A stretch of 64,000 bases of DNA from CAYQJS01 sp964417895 (lineage in GTDB: Bacteria > Chloroflexota > UBA6077 > SHYK01). Of this stretch, positions 44,611 to 53,046 are shown in pieces. The notes under the pieces are model-generated. The model was not told the DNA's origin and did not search any database. It saw only the letters and a list, made by a program, of their open reading frames with translations. How positions within the stretch are numbered: position 1 is the stretch's first letter; every line of letters starts with the position of its first letter. The position numbers and the translations under genes were made by a program. Location: NCBI GenBank assembly GCA_964417895.1, contig CAYQJS010000027.1, positions 1 to 64,000 of the forward strand, given 5' to 3'.

Positions 44611-44815
44611 TAATGACGAAGATGACGACCTTCGTTCGGAATACGACCTCAGGCAGTTGGAAGATGGGGTTAAGGGAAAGTACGCAGAGCGTTACCGGAA
44701 AGGCACAAACGTAGTGTTGCTAGCCCCGGATGTAGCCGCGATGTTTCCCGATGATGAGTCCGTCAATGAAGCACTCCGGGCCCTGATGCAAATCGCGCTT
44801 CGCCGAGGTGCCTGA
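44594..44815 (+). CDS. brnA: BrnA-like antitoxin
   Basis: A 73-residue protein starting at ATG 44594 with GAGAGGAGGG just upstream. It has the usual layout: charged N-terminus, YAERYRKGTNVVLLAPDVAAMFPDDESVNEAL, a ribbon-helix-helix-like end. It overlaps the original toxin reading frame by 17 nt. Expected to bind the toxin and repress the operon. It remains intact although the toxin is broken. Confidence 0.8.
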   Translation: MKKGSDNDEDDDLRSEYDLRQLEDGVKGKYAERYRKGTNVVLLAPDVAAMFPDDESVNEALRALMQIALRRGA

Positions 44816-45064
44816 CCTCCGCCACTTGACTCCGTGAGGTCTACGAGGAGGATCAGGATGCGGCGCTCGAGCACTCCGGATCACGATCAGCGACACCCGG
44901 GGGGGCGAGAATACGGTGCAGCTGATGGCCGATATGTGAAAGCGCGTCGCCTGGCGCCTCTGGCCTCGCTTCAGTCCATCTCCCAGGTCGGAGAATCAGA
45001 ATGGGGACCCGGCGCGCGGGGCGGGGCGGGGGCCCATTCAGCGAACTGGTCACTCGTTCGACGC
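44816..45064. other. Region without intact genes; fragment of a binding-protein 3' end
   Basis: No convincing gene. Positions 44971-44988 (TCAGTCCATCTCCCAGGT) are identical to the 3' end of the binding-protein gene at 47771, encoding TWEMD-stop on the minus strand. Nothing recognisable remains on either side of it. Confidence 0.55.
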
Positions 45065-45484
45065 TCAGCGTGTGCTAGCGGGACACGTCACAGCCGTGTC
45101 GCTCGGTCGGCCGTCTGACTCGTGCCGCATTGACAAGCTCATGCCGTCAGCGAGTGGCAGCTCCCACGCCGATGTCACTCGCCATGCCGGCGATCCCATC
45201 TGCGTCGACGAGCCGGTAGCCGCCATGTAGCGGAAGACCGTCCCCTCGCTGTTCACGACCCAGGGAAGCCCGGACCCGTCCACCGCGATCCGCACGCCGC
45301 CACCGCTGACCAGCTCCCACTGCGAGCCGCCGTCGTACTTCCAGATCTCGTAGTCGCTGCCTCCGACCTAGCTAGCCCGCGCCGATCACCCGGACAGAGC
45401 CATCGGCGCCCACGCCGATATCGCGCGCGAGGCGGCTCACGAGCTCGAATGTGCCACTGATGTAGCTGTTGTCCGTGCCGCCCT
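45065..45484 (-). pseudogene. Tectonin-type beta-propeller remnant
   Basis: Pieces of a tectonin-like propeller occur in more than one frame: NSYISGTFELVSRLARDIGV with GADGSVRVIGAG (then a stop), next SDYEIWKYDGGSQWELVSGG and IAVDGSGLPWVVNSEGTVFRYM. The stop at 45369-45371 and the frame change mean no intact protein. No start is evident. Confidence 0.6.
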
Positions 45485-45487
45485 TAG

Positions 45488-45823
45488 CCCCGCCTGGCAA
45501 CCTTCTCTTTCGGCGATTGGAGCTCCGATCGCCTGAACGGGAAAGACCTGGCCTCGGAGGCGAACCGATGGTCCGGACGGAACCGCTCCGGCTACCAGAA
45601 CCCTCGGTCGGACGCCGTCCTCGAAGCGCTCAAGGTCACCATTGACCCGGCTCAGCGCGTACCGCTGCTGCGGGAGCAAGCCCAGATCTACTCGTCCGAC
45701 GCCGCCCTCATGCCCCTCTACTGGGAGGTGCGGAGCATATTGGCCCTGAAGGGCCTCAAGATCGCAAATCCCCCCGCGGCCCCCTGGTGGGATCCCTTCG
45801 CCTGGGACAAGGAAACAAGCTGA
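45488..45823 (+). pseudogene. 3' remnant of a family-5 substrate-binding protein gene
   Basis: A frame open on both sides of 45488 only because an upstream TAG bounds it. It translates to a typical family-5 C-terminal part: FSFGDWSSDRLNGKDLASEA, RNRSGYQNPRSDAVLEAL, LLREQAQIYSSDAALMPLYW, ending WWDPFAWDKETS. It has no start or signal, so it is a decayed relative of the other binding proteins here. Confidence 0.7.
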
Positions 45824-45865
45824 GCCGAATTCGGCACCAATCCAACGTGCCCACACCGGGGCACG

Positions 45866-46960
45866 CTAATACCCGAGAGCGCGCGCGAGGCCAAAGATCA
45901 TCTCCTCGAGGTCCTGGAGGGCGTTGAATCGAGGCTGGGCCGCCGTGTGCGGAGTCAGAATGACGTTCTCGAACGCCAGCAGCTCGTCGTCGGCGCGGCC
46001 CGGCTCCTCGTAGAGCGGATCGAGGGCGAATCCGGCCAGACGGCCCGACCTCAAGGCCTCCAGCACCGCGGCGCGATCCACGATCTGAGCTCGCGCCGTG
46101 TTGATCAGGAAGGACCCGGGCTTCATCTGCGCGAAGCGCGTGCGGTCGAACAGGTTTCGAGTGGACGGAGTGATCGGCAGTTGGATGCTGACCCAGTCGC
46201 TCTGGCCGAGCAGGTCCTCGAACGGCGCGTACTCCACACCCAGCTCCCGCTCCTCGGCCTCGGGCACGTAGTGGCGCTGGTAGTAGAGGATTCGCATGCC
46301 GAAGGGCGCGGCGCGCCGTGCCAGCTCTCTGCCGATTTCGCCCATACCGACGATCCCGAGCGTCGACCCGTAGAGCATCCGAAGGCCGCCGATCCGCGCC
46401 CAGCCGGAATTGGCGGTGTGTCGTTGGTCGAACGTCTTCGGGGAGTATCCCGCCGCCTGGAGCTGCTCGACGCTGATCAGCCCTGCGATCTGGTGCAGCT
46501 TCTTCGCGAACGTGAGCATCAGCGCTATCGTTAGCTCAGCACAAGCGATGTTGGCCCGCCGGCGCTGCGTCAGGATCTTGATGGCCCGCGCGGCGCACGC
46601 CTCCGCGTCGATATTGCGAATATTCGTGCCGTACTTCTGCACTACCTTGAGCCGCGGGCCCGACTCCAGCTCGGCTAGGCCGACGTGGAACGACTCCACG
46701 AGCAAGCCATCCGCATCCTGCAGGGCAGCAGGCAACTCCTCCTCGCCAGCGAGCAGTCGTATTTCCGCCGGGTAGAGGCCATCGGCTCCGCGGCGCACCC
46801 GCTCGCACCAGCCCTGGAAATCCGGGAGGTCATGGGCGAAGAAGTCCGCGAACGCCGCCCGCCGCTCTTCGCTCGTGCGCGGGTCGAGCACTACGTGGGT
46901 GATGCGCGTGAATGGGTCGTCCTCGACCACGAGGACGGGCTGTCGATCGGAGGAGGTCAT
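45866..46960 (-). CDS. D-2-hydroxyacid dehydrogenase family protein
   Basis: A 364-residue NAD-dependent dehydrogenase of the phosphoglycerate dehydrogenase-like family. The dinucleotide motif is LGIVGMGEIGRELA; the catalytic Arg is in NTARAQIVD, and the catalytic His is in ILTPHTAAQP. ATG 46960 lies 13 nt after GGGAG. Its gene starts 19 nt after the end of the AhpD-like gene on the same strand, so they form a small operon. Substrate unknown. Confidence 0.9.
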   Translation of the reverse strand: MTSSDRQPVLVVEDDPFTRITHVVLDPRTSEERRAAFADFFAHDLPDFQGWCERVRRGADGLYPAEIRLLAGEEELPAALQDADGLLVESFHVGLAELESGPRLKVVQKYGTNIRNIDAEACAARAIKILTQRRRANIACAELTIALMLTFAKKLHQIAGLISVEQLQAAGYSPKTFDQRHTANSGWARIGGLRMLYGSTLGIVGMGEIGRELARRAAPFGMRILYYQRHYVPEAEERELGVEYAPFEDLLGQSDWVSIQLPITPSTRNLFDRTRFAQMKPGSFLINTARAQIVDRAAVLEALRSGRLAGFALDPLYEEPGRADDELLAFENVILTPHTAAQPRFNALQDLEEMIFGLARALGY

Positions 46961-46979
46961 GCAGGGGCTCCCAGGGGGA

Positions 46980-47522
46980 TCAGCTTGCGGCTGCCGGGCG
47001 CTCGAGGGGAATGTCAAGAGCCTGTAGCACACGCGTGTGCATGTTGTAGGTTCCGATGAGGACGGTCAGCTCGACGATCTGCTGCTCCGTGAAGTAGGGT
47101 CGCAGCGCATCGAAGACGGGGGCAGCGACCTGGACGTCGCGCGTCATAGCGTCCGTATACGCCAGGACAGCCCGCTGGCGATCGTCGAACAGGGGCGAGG
47201 ACTGCCATTCGGCCAGGGCATCGCATTGCTCCAGGGTCAGGCCTTCCTGCAATGCGTAGGTCGGTACGTGCTGCGCCAAAACGTACTGGACCCGCGTGAG
47301 GTGGCCAATGCGAATGATGACCAGCTCGCGGGTCAGGCCATCCAGCTCTGTCTGCCAGCGCACCGCACTAACGTGCTCGAACCACGTGCCCGCTAAAACG
47401 GGGCTATTCAGGAGCAGCTTGTACACATTCAGCAGCTGGCCACCACGGCCACTGCGGAGCCGCCCGATCAGCTCCGCTAGCTCCGGATGATCCCTCTCTT
47501 CGACCAGAGTGACCCGCGCCAT
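46980..47522 (-). CDS. Carboxymuconolactone decarboxylase/AhpD-like protein lacking the redox cysteines
   Basis: A 180-residue helical AhpD-fold protein. The segment that carries ExxxCxxCxxxH in redox members reads HLTRVQYVLAQHVPTY here, so the cysteine pair is absent and only the His remains; this resembles gamma-carboxymuconolactone decarboxylase-type members. ATG 47522 has GGGAG 4 nt upstream; the frame extends to a GTG at 47555. Probably co-transcribed with the dehydrogenase gene. Confidence 0.82.
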   Translation of the reverse strand: MARVTLVEERDHPELAELIGRLRSGRGGQLLNVYKLLLNSPVLAGTWFEHVSAVRWQTELDGLTRELVIIRIGHLTRVQYVLAQHVPTYALQEGLTLEQCDALAEWQSSPLFDDRQRAVLAYTDAMTRDVQVAAPVFDALRPYFTEQQIVELTVLIGTYNMHTRVLQALDIPLERPAAAS

Positions 47523-47555
47523 GTTGCTCCCAAGCTGATTCATCGGCTCATCCAC

Positions 47556-47770
47556 CCGCCCACATTCAGAGAGCCGCCGATGGGACCATACGCGACATCC
47601 GCAACCTCGTCCAGCATATGGCTCCCACCTGGCGCAGGACCCGGCAGGAAGGCGGTGCGCAATTAACTCAACTTGAACTTAGCTAGGCCGATTCGCCCTT
47701 TGGCTCCGCTTGCCCACTGCCCATTCCCTCGTGCCCATTGCCCATTGCCTCTTGCCTCGTTTGCCTCGGC
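47556..47770. other. Intergenic region with short repeats
   Basis: No gene. Contains repeated GCCCATTGCCCATTGCC units (about 47707-47758) directly after the 3' end of the binding-protein gene on the minus strand. Confidence 0.5.
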
Positions 47771-49513
47771 TCAGTCCATCTCCCAGGTGTGGATGTTCCA
47801 GGCGGTCGCGAGCTGAACCGCTGGCACGGGGCCCGGCCCCCTCACACCCTTGCGGAAGGCAACCGTCTGCTGCTGCATGTCGTAGAAGAGGTGGATCGAT
47901 ACGGCATCGTCCGCCTCGATCTTGAGCATGTCGGCAATGAGGCCCTGCCGCGCATTGAGATCGAGGGTGACGATGGACTCGTCGTACAGGCGGTCGAAGG
48001 CTGCGTTGCTGTACCCGCCGCGGTTGCTCCCGTTCCAACGATTGGCCTGAGTGCCCGTCTGGGTGGTGATGAACGCTTCGAGCGCCTCGTGCGTATCCCG
48101 CAGCGGGCCAGCCAGTACCCCCGGGTACGCATGCCGCATCTCGTTCCGCACCGCGCTTGGCGCGGTGTCCGGGACCATGGCCGTACTGACGTCGAGGCCC
48201 GCCGCCCGCCACTGGCCGGCCACGGCCTCTCCTTCCTTGACGTTGGCGATGTAGTCAGTAAACCGGACCTCGATGGCCAAAGGCTCGCCCCTATCAGACC
48301 GGTAGGGGCCATCCTGTGCGCGCGACCACCCAGCTTCCGCCATCAGGCGTTGGGCCCGAGCCAGGTTGAAGGGGTACCTCGCGAGCCCTCGTTGCTCCAC
48401 CAGCCGATAGATGGGATCCGTCGGCAATACGAGCGTGTCCGCTGGCGCGCTCAGGCCCGCGAGTAGGGCATCCGCCAGCGTCTGCCGGTCGAGCATCTGG
48501 ATAAGGGCGCGGCGCACGCGGACATCCCGAGTCCATGGGGCTCCCGGGTCCCGCAACTGGAACCGATAGTTACGGGTCCCGGAGAACACCGCCAGCGCTG
48601 TCCCGGCTCCGGTCGACTCCCACTGGTTCTTCATCAAGACGAAATGGTCCGCCTGGAAGGACCCGAAGGGGATCGTGTCGACCTCGCCAGCGAGCAGGCT
48701 AACGTACAGGACATTGGCGTCGCCGATGTAGCGGAAGATAAGACGATCGATCCTGGGGCGCCCGAGGAAATACTCATCGAAGGCGAGCGCCTCGAGATGG
48801 CTGCCAAGCACCCACTCGCCCAGCCGGAAGGGCCCCAGCCCAACGAACTCCTTCGTCCAGTACTGGCTGTTGATGACCGCCTGCTTGTCTCCTCTGCCGT
48901 AGAGGTCGCTCAGGAGATGTGCAGCCACCGCCGGGATGTCGACCGGTCCGCTCGCGTTGGCGAGGGTGTACGTCTGCCTCCAACCCACGACCAGCGTTTG
49001 CGGGTCGGGCGCGCTGATCTCGGAGATCAAGCTCGCCGCCCGGCTTCGACTGAACGGCATCTCGCGGTCCTGGAGGATTCCAAGCCCGAAAACAAAGTCT
49101 GTCGCCGTCGCTGGCGTCCCATCGTGCCACTTGACGTCCGATCGGAGCCGCCAGGTCACCTCCATCCGGCCATCCGGGAACACGTTCCAATCCCCGTCCT
49201 CGATGGATGGCACTTTCTGCGCGATGCGGGGCGTGAGGTTGCCCTGCGGGTCGTAGACCGTGAGGCCCGCGTGGAAGGTGTACGTATGCTCGGCCCCACC
49301 GATTCCGCCGGCGCCCAGCGCTATGCCCGCGTCCGGCTCGCGACCGTCCACCATCCCCATGCGGAGAACCTTCGGACCTGTACGCGGCTCCCGAGCTGAA
49401 GGCTGGTCGCCGGGCCGGCTGGCAGGCCCACAGCTCATCACGATGAGACTCAAACCCGCCATGGCCGCGAGCAGGCTGCCGGCAATGGGTCGTGCGGGGG
49501 TTGTCACCATCAT
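47771..49513 (-). CDS. ABC-type substrate-binding lipoprotein, family 5
   Basis: A 580-residue family-5 binding protein. The signal ends LIVMSC. ATG 49513 has GGAGGGACACC upstream. It is the closest relative of the protein at 41236-42990, with the same ending (WNIHTWEMD) and similar WRLRSDVKWHDG segment. As with the others there is no transporter partner in the window. Confidence 0.9.
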   Translation of the reverse strand: MMVTTPARPIAGSLLAAMAGLSLIVMSCGPASRPGDQPSAREPRTGPKVLRMGMVDGREPDAGIALGAGGIGGAEHTYTFHAGLTVYDPQGNLTPRIAQKVPSIEDGDWNVFPDGRMEVTWRLRSDVKWHDGTPATATDFVFGLGILQDREMPFSRSRAASLISEISAPDPQTLVVGWRQTYTLANASGPVDIPAVAAHLLSDLYGRGDKQAVINSQYWTKEFVGLGPFRLGEWVLGSHLEALAFDEYFLGRPRIDRLIFRYIGDANVLYVSLLAGEVDTIPFGSFQADHFVLMKNQWESTGAGTALAVFSGTRNYRFQLRDPGAPWTRDVRVRRALIQMLDRQTLADALLAGLSAPADTLVLPTDPIYRLVEQRGLARYPFNLARAQRLMAEAGWSRAQDGPYRSDRGEPLAIEVRFTDYIANVKEGEAVAGQWRAAGLDVSTAMVPDTAPSAVRNEMRHAYPGVLAGPLRDTHEALEAFITTQTGTQANRWNGSNRGGYSNAAFDRLYDESIVTLDLNARQGLIADMLKIEADDAVSIHLFYDMQQQTVAFRKGVRGPGPVPAVQLATAWNIHTWEMD

Positions 49514-49614
49514 GGTGTCCCTCCAGCTGGGCCGTCGCATCGTGCTGCGATAGCTCAGCCCGTTGTAGGTTCCCAGGTTACACCGGATTGCTGGCCCGTG
49601 GTGGGCATCGCCGG

Positions 49615-51906
49615 CTACGCGCTCACCATGTTCACGATGGCCGCCAGCGGCTGACCGTCCAGGCTCTGGAGCGTCGCCGAGCCGCGGAACCCGCCGGGTA
49701 GCTCGCCGATGCTCGGCGCATAATAGGTTCTGGCCCCGCCCGCGGCCAGCGCCTCCTCGATCCGGTGCACCAGCTTGCCCTGCGAGTCGTAAAACACAAC
49801 CGCGAGGACGACCGAGGCGCCGTTCGGGTTCTGGACCTGTATCCCCGTGTTCCAGCCGTCGACGTCCTTCATCACGAGGGGCACGCCGAGCGACGTCGCT
49901 GGGAGCTGCCCGACGACGTAGTTCATGGCGGTCGGACCGCCCGCCCTCACCTCGTTGGTAATCCCGACCAGTCGTCCGCCAGTCGGCCCGATGACCGTCG
50001 CGGCACCGACCCATCCATTGGGCAGCAGCCGGTTAGCCGGCTGGTAGAAGGTGACGGACGAACCGGCATTGACCATCGCGGGTTCGGCCAAGGCGTTGGG
50101 TGTGCCGAGGTAGACAACGGTGACCGCTGCGGGAGCGCTGCCCAGGTTGAACAGCTGCAGCCCCGTGTCCCATCCCTGGTATCTCTTGAACAGCAGCGGG
50201 ACCTCCAGCCGCTCAGCGCCGCCGATCAACCCCGGGTAGGCCGTCGCGGCTCCATCAGCCCGCACGGCATTGACGACGGCCGCGAGGGGCTGGCCGTTCC
50301 GCGATCGGACCATGGCAGATCCCGCGAATCCACCGGGCAGGTCTGTGTTGGTGGCCTGATAGAAAGTATGCGAGGCCAGGGGCGGAATTTCGTCGCTCTC
50401 GGTCCAGGCCCCCGTGGTTCCGGCATACGCGATATCGACGATCGAGGTCGTCGAGCCCAGGTTTTGGACCTGCAACCCCGTGGACCAGCCGCCGTGCTCC
50501 TTGAAAAGCAGCGGGGCTGCGACCGCAGGTGCGCCCGCGGTCAGACCCTCGTAGGCCATCGAGTCAAAACCGCGGCGGTCCTGGGTTACGGCGACCGCGA
50601 CGGGCACTGTCGCGTCGATTACTGCGCTCCCCACAAAGCCTTCAGTCAGCCCGCCCGCTATTCGCGAATGGAGCGTGGCTGATCCGAACGGCGTCAGCTC
50701 GAAGGGCAGCGCCGCGACCCGCTCGCCGTCGGGAGCGTACAGCACCGTTGCACCACGGGCGGGCTCCGCAGATGTATTCTGAATAGTCCACTCGGTCGCC
50801 CAGCCGAAGGGCTGGTGCATGACCAGCGGGAGATAGACGCGCGATGCCGGGATTGGCGCGTTGTGGCTGGCGGCTCGCGGTTGGGGTGCCGCGCCGCGCG
50901 TCGCCGCGCCGCCGGGCGGCAGCTTGGCCTCGACGTGGGGCGTGGTTCTCGGAGGCGGCGACGGCGCGTCCACCCAGAGGAAGCTGACCTCGACCCAGTC
51001 GCTGGGGCCCATGCCCAGGTCATCCCAGAAGGTGCCGTCTGCCAGATCGATAGACGCCGGGATCGTCACAAAGCGGCCGGTTGCGTCCCTCCCGCCGTTG
51101 TGCCCACCGAAAAACGCGGCCTCGGCCTGCGGCATCCAGCGTGTCAGCTCGGTGAACTGCTCGCGCGATGCGTTCCAGAAGTCATCCTTGGTGTTCCAGG
51201 GACCGATGTCCCACACGGGCGCGACGGCGCTCCGCCCGTGATACGAAAGGCGCACCGTGTAGTCGCTGCCGTCCCGACGGTTCAGTCCCCGACGGGATGG
51301 CAACGCCACGAAGCGATCGCGCTCCTTGATCACGTGGCCGTTCGCCGTGGTTCTGCCCACGAGCCCGAGCCGCGTCGCCCATAGCATGGCGACGGGCCGT
51401 GCGTCGGGGCCCTGGGCGGCGCTGGCAAACCCGGGCGCGATGGCGGCGCTCACGCGGCGCATTCGCGGAGACGCCCCCTCTGCTGAAGCCAACAGCGTTA
51501 CGCGGACTTGGAAGGCGCCCACCGCCGTCAGCGCTACAGGCTCCGCTGACGGGTGCCATTCGCTCCAGCGGCCGGCGCGCAGCCCGCGCACCTCGACGAT
51601 GGTTTCCGCGCCGGGCGGCACGTCAGCGTCGACCGCGATCCCCCGGACCGCCGAGGGGCCCGCCAGCGGCCAGGGTGCCGACTCGGCGCTCCCGAATCGG
51701 GACGGGGACGGGCCGTCGGCGAACGTCGCGTCGTCGCTCAGGATCAGGGCGCCGCCGTCGACTTCCACGCCGAACGCGGCTTCCGCGGCAAGATCCGTGG
51801 CGCCGAAGACGATGTGCTCGTTTGAAGCATGGCTCGACGCTGGGGGCTGGGGAGTCACCAGAATGAGAGCAACGATGGTGGCGAGCGCCACGAGCCGCCG
51901 GGACAT
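49615..51906 (-). CDS. Secreted protein with RlpA-like double-psi barrel and C-terminal repeats
   Basis: A 763-residue exported protein with a signal peptide (residues 1-27). Residues about 205-285 (GRTTANGHVIKERDRFVALP and VWDIGPWN) look like an RlpA/expansin-type double-psi beta-barrel. A Pro/Ala linker leads to four C-terminal repeats of about 110 residues, each with a variant of PLLFK..GWDTGLQVQNLGS. Such repeats are probably beta-sandwich surface modules. Role is likely cell-surface or cell-wall related; no closer function is visible. Confidence 0.7.
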   Translation of the reverse strand: MSRRLVALATIVALILVTPQPPASSHASNEHIVFGATDLAAEAAFGVEVDGGALILSDDATFADGPSPSRFGSAESAPWPLAGPSAVRGIAVDADVPPGAETIVEVRGLRAGRWSEWHPSAEPVALTAVGAFQVRVTLLASAEGASPRMRRVSAAIAPGFASAAQGPDARPVAMLWATRLGLVGRTTANGHVIKERDRFVALPSRRGLNRRDGSDYTVRLSYHGRSAVAPVWDIGPWNTKDDFWNASREQFTELTRWMPQAEAAFFGGHNGGRDATGRFVTIPASIDLADGTFWDDLGMGPSDWVEVSFLWVDAPSPPPRTTPHVEAKLPPGGAATRGAAPQPRAASHNAPIPASRVYLPLVMHQPFGWATEWTIQNTSAEPARGATVLYAPDGERVAALPFELTPFGSATLHSRIAGGLTEGFVGSAVIDATVPVAVAVTQDRRGFDSMAYEGLTAGAPAVAAPLLFKEHGGWSTGLQVQNLGSTTSIVDIAYAGTTGAWTESDEIPPLASHTFYQATNTDLPGGFAGSAMVRSRNGQPLAAVVNAVRADGAATAYPGLIGGAERLEVPLLFKRYQGWDTGLQLFNLGSAPAAVTVVYLGTPNALAEPAMVNAGSSVTFYQPANRLLPNGWVGAATVIGPTGGRLVGITNEVRAGGPTAMNYVVGQLPATSLGVPLVMKDVDGWNTGIQVQNPNGASVVLAVVFYDSQGKLVHRIEEALAAGGARTYYAPSIGELPGGFRGSATLQSLDGQPLAAIVNMVSA

Positions 51907-52031
51907 GGGGGCAAAATTCTACGTCCCGCACCGGCGGCCTCGGACCCCCGGGCGCGGAATGTGAGCGTTTCGTGACCCGGGAGATGCGCTGTCCGTGACA
52001 GACCAGGGGAGCGCCTCTAGCGTGATCCCCG

Positions 52032-52784
52032 TCAGAACGGCGGCCAGGGGACGCTCCGGTGCGGGTCCAACGAGGGGTAGACGCCACGCTGCAGCATCCC
52101 GTCGACCCGGCGCAGGAAGACATCGACCTCTTCATCGTCGAGGATGGGACGGAGCGCCGCAACGAGGTCTGCGACTCGCCGCTGGTCCGCTCGGAACGCG
52201 GCAAGCTCCCCGCAGATCGCCGGCGGGAGCTGCTGGCCGCAGAAGTGGAGCAGCACTGTGCGCACCTTGGGAACCACGTTGAAGCAGAGCCCGTGGTCGA
52301 TGGACCACAGCTTGCGGTCCCCGGAGCGAAGCAAGTGGCCGGCCTTGCGGTCCGCGTTGTTGGTGATGAAGTCGAAGGCTGCCACGCGCGCAATATCCAG
52401 ATCCTCCGGGTCCTGAAGCTCACGGATTGAGCGCGGGGGATCGGACTCCACGTAAAGCTGGACCGAGCCGACGCCGTGAGGACCCGGCCGGATGACCGTT
52501 GCAGGAATGAAGGGCCAGCCTAGCGCCTGACTCGCGAGGAAGGCGGCGTACTCGCGGCGGTAGAGGCTTCCATCCGGGAAGTCCCACAACGGCCGTTCGC
52601 CCCGCCGCGGCTTGTAGATCGCCATGGCGTCCTCATCGCCGAAGCGCAGCGCGACGGAGAAGGTGTAGTTGGATCCCCAGGGCACGTACTGGCAATCCAC
52701 GATCTCGCCGTGCTTGAGGAGCTGGTGAACGGCCAACGGTACGTCGGGCCGCCAACGGGATGAAGCGGGCGCATGGTCATCCAT
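52032..52784 (-). CDS. SCO1664-family protein (kinase-like fold)
   Basis: A 250-residue protein of the SCO1664 family (phosphatidylinositol 3/4-kinase-like fold). Characteristic segments are GSNYTFSVAL, AIYKPRRGERPLWDFPDG, FDFITNNADRKAGHLL and IDHGLCFN, where the Asn-Ala-Asp and the IDHG sequences correspond to kinase-like catalytic and metal positions. Function in bacteria is unknown. Family is usual in Actinobacteria and some Chloroflexota. Confidence 0.85.
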   Translation of the reverse strand: MDDHAPASSRWRPDVPLAVHQLLKHGEIVDCQYVPWGSNYTFSVALRFGDEDAMAIYKPRRGERPLWDFPDGSLYRREYAAFLASQALGWPFIPATVIRPGPHGVGSVQLYVESDPPRSIRELQDPEDLDIARVAAFDFITNNADRKAGHLLRSGDRKLWSIDHGLCFNVVPKVRTVLLHFCGQQLPPAICGELAAFRADQRRVADLVAALRPILDDEEVDVFLRRVDGMLQRGVYPSLDPHRSVPWPPF

Positions 52785-52827
52785 AGCCGCGACATTCTAA
52801 TTCCTCACAAACGCATAGAATTCCGGC

Positions 52828-52917
52828 GTGCCGTACGAGCTGTCCTTCGTTGTGAACGACGTGGCGCAGCGCCTGGCCGTCGAGCCGACGGATCCGTTGG
52901 CATCATTCCTTGCTTGA
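52828..52917 (+). pseudogene. N-terminal remnant of a 2Fe-2S subunit (CoxS/XdhC-type)
   Basis: A 29-codon frame from GTG 52828: PYELSFVVNDVAQRLAVEPT then DPLASFLA and stop. This matches the start of the small iron-sulfur subunit of molybdenum hydroxylases, cut off just before the first cysteine cluster. Repeats (AATAGGC units, 52928-52965) replace the rest. Confidence 0.65.
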
Positions 52918-52925
52918 TCGAGCTC

Positions 52926-53046
52926 TGGGCAATAGGCAATAGGCAATAGGCATTAGGCAATAGGGGCACGAGGCAAGAAGCAGAAAGGGTCATGAAGCAG
53001 CCGGAATCTCCTAATCCGCAATCCGCAATCCGCAATCGGCAATCGC
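52926..53046. repeat. Short tandem repeats before the molybdenum hydroxylase gene
   Basis: AATAGGC-type 7-mers (52928-52965) and AATCCGC-type 7-mers (53012-53046). The second set is translated as the N-terminus of the large subunit (NPQSAIRNRQS). Confidence 0.75.

Noticed and set aside
45437..45856. Minus-strand 139-codon frame as a real gene
   Set aside because: The plus strand in the same place translates into a recognisable C-terminal part of a substrate-binding protein, so this is its shadow.
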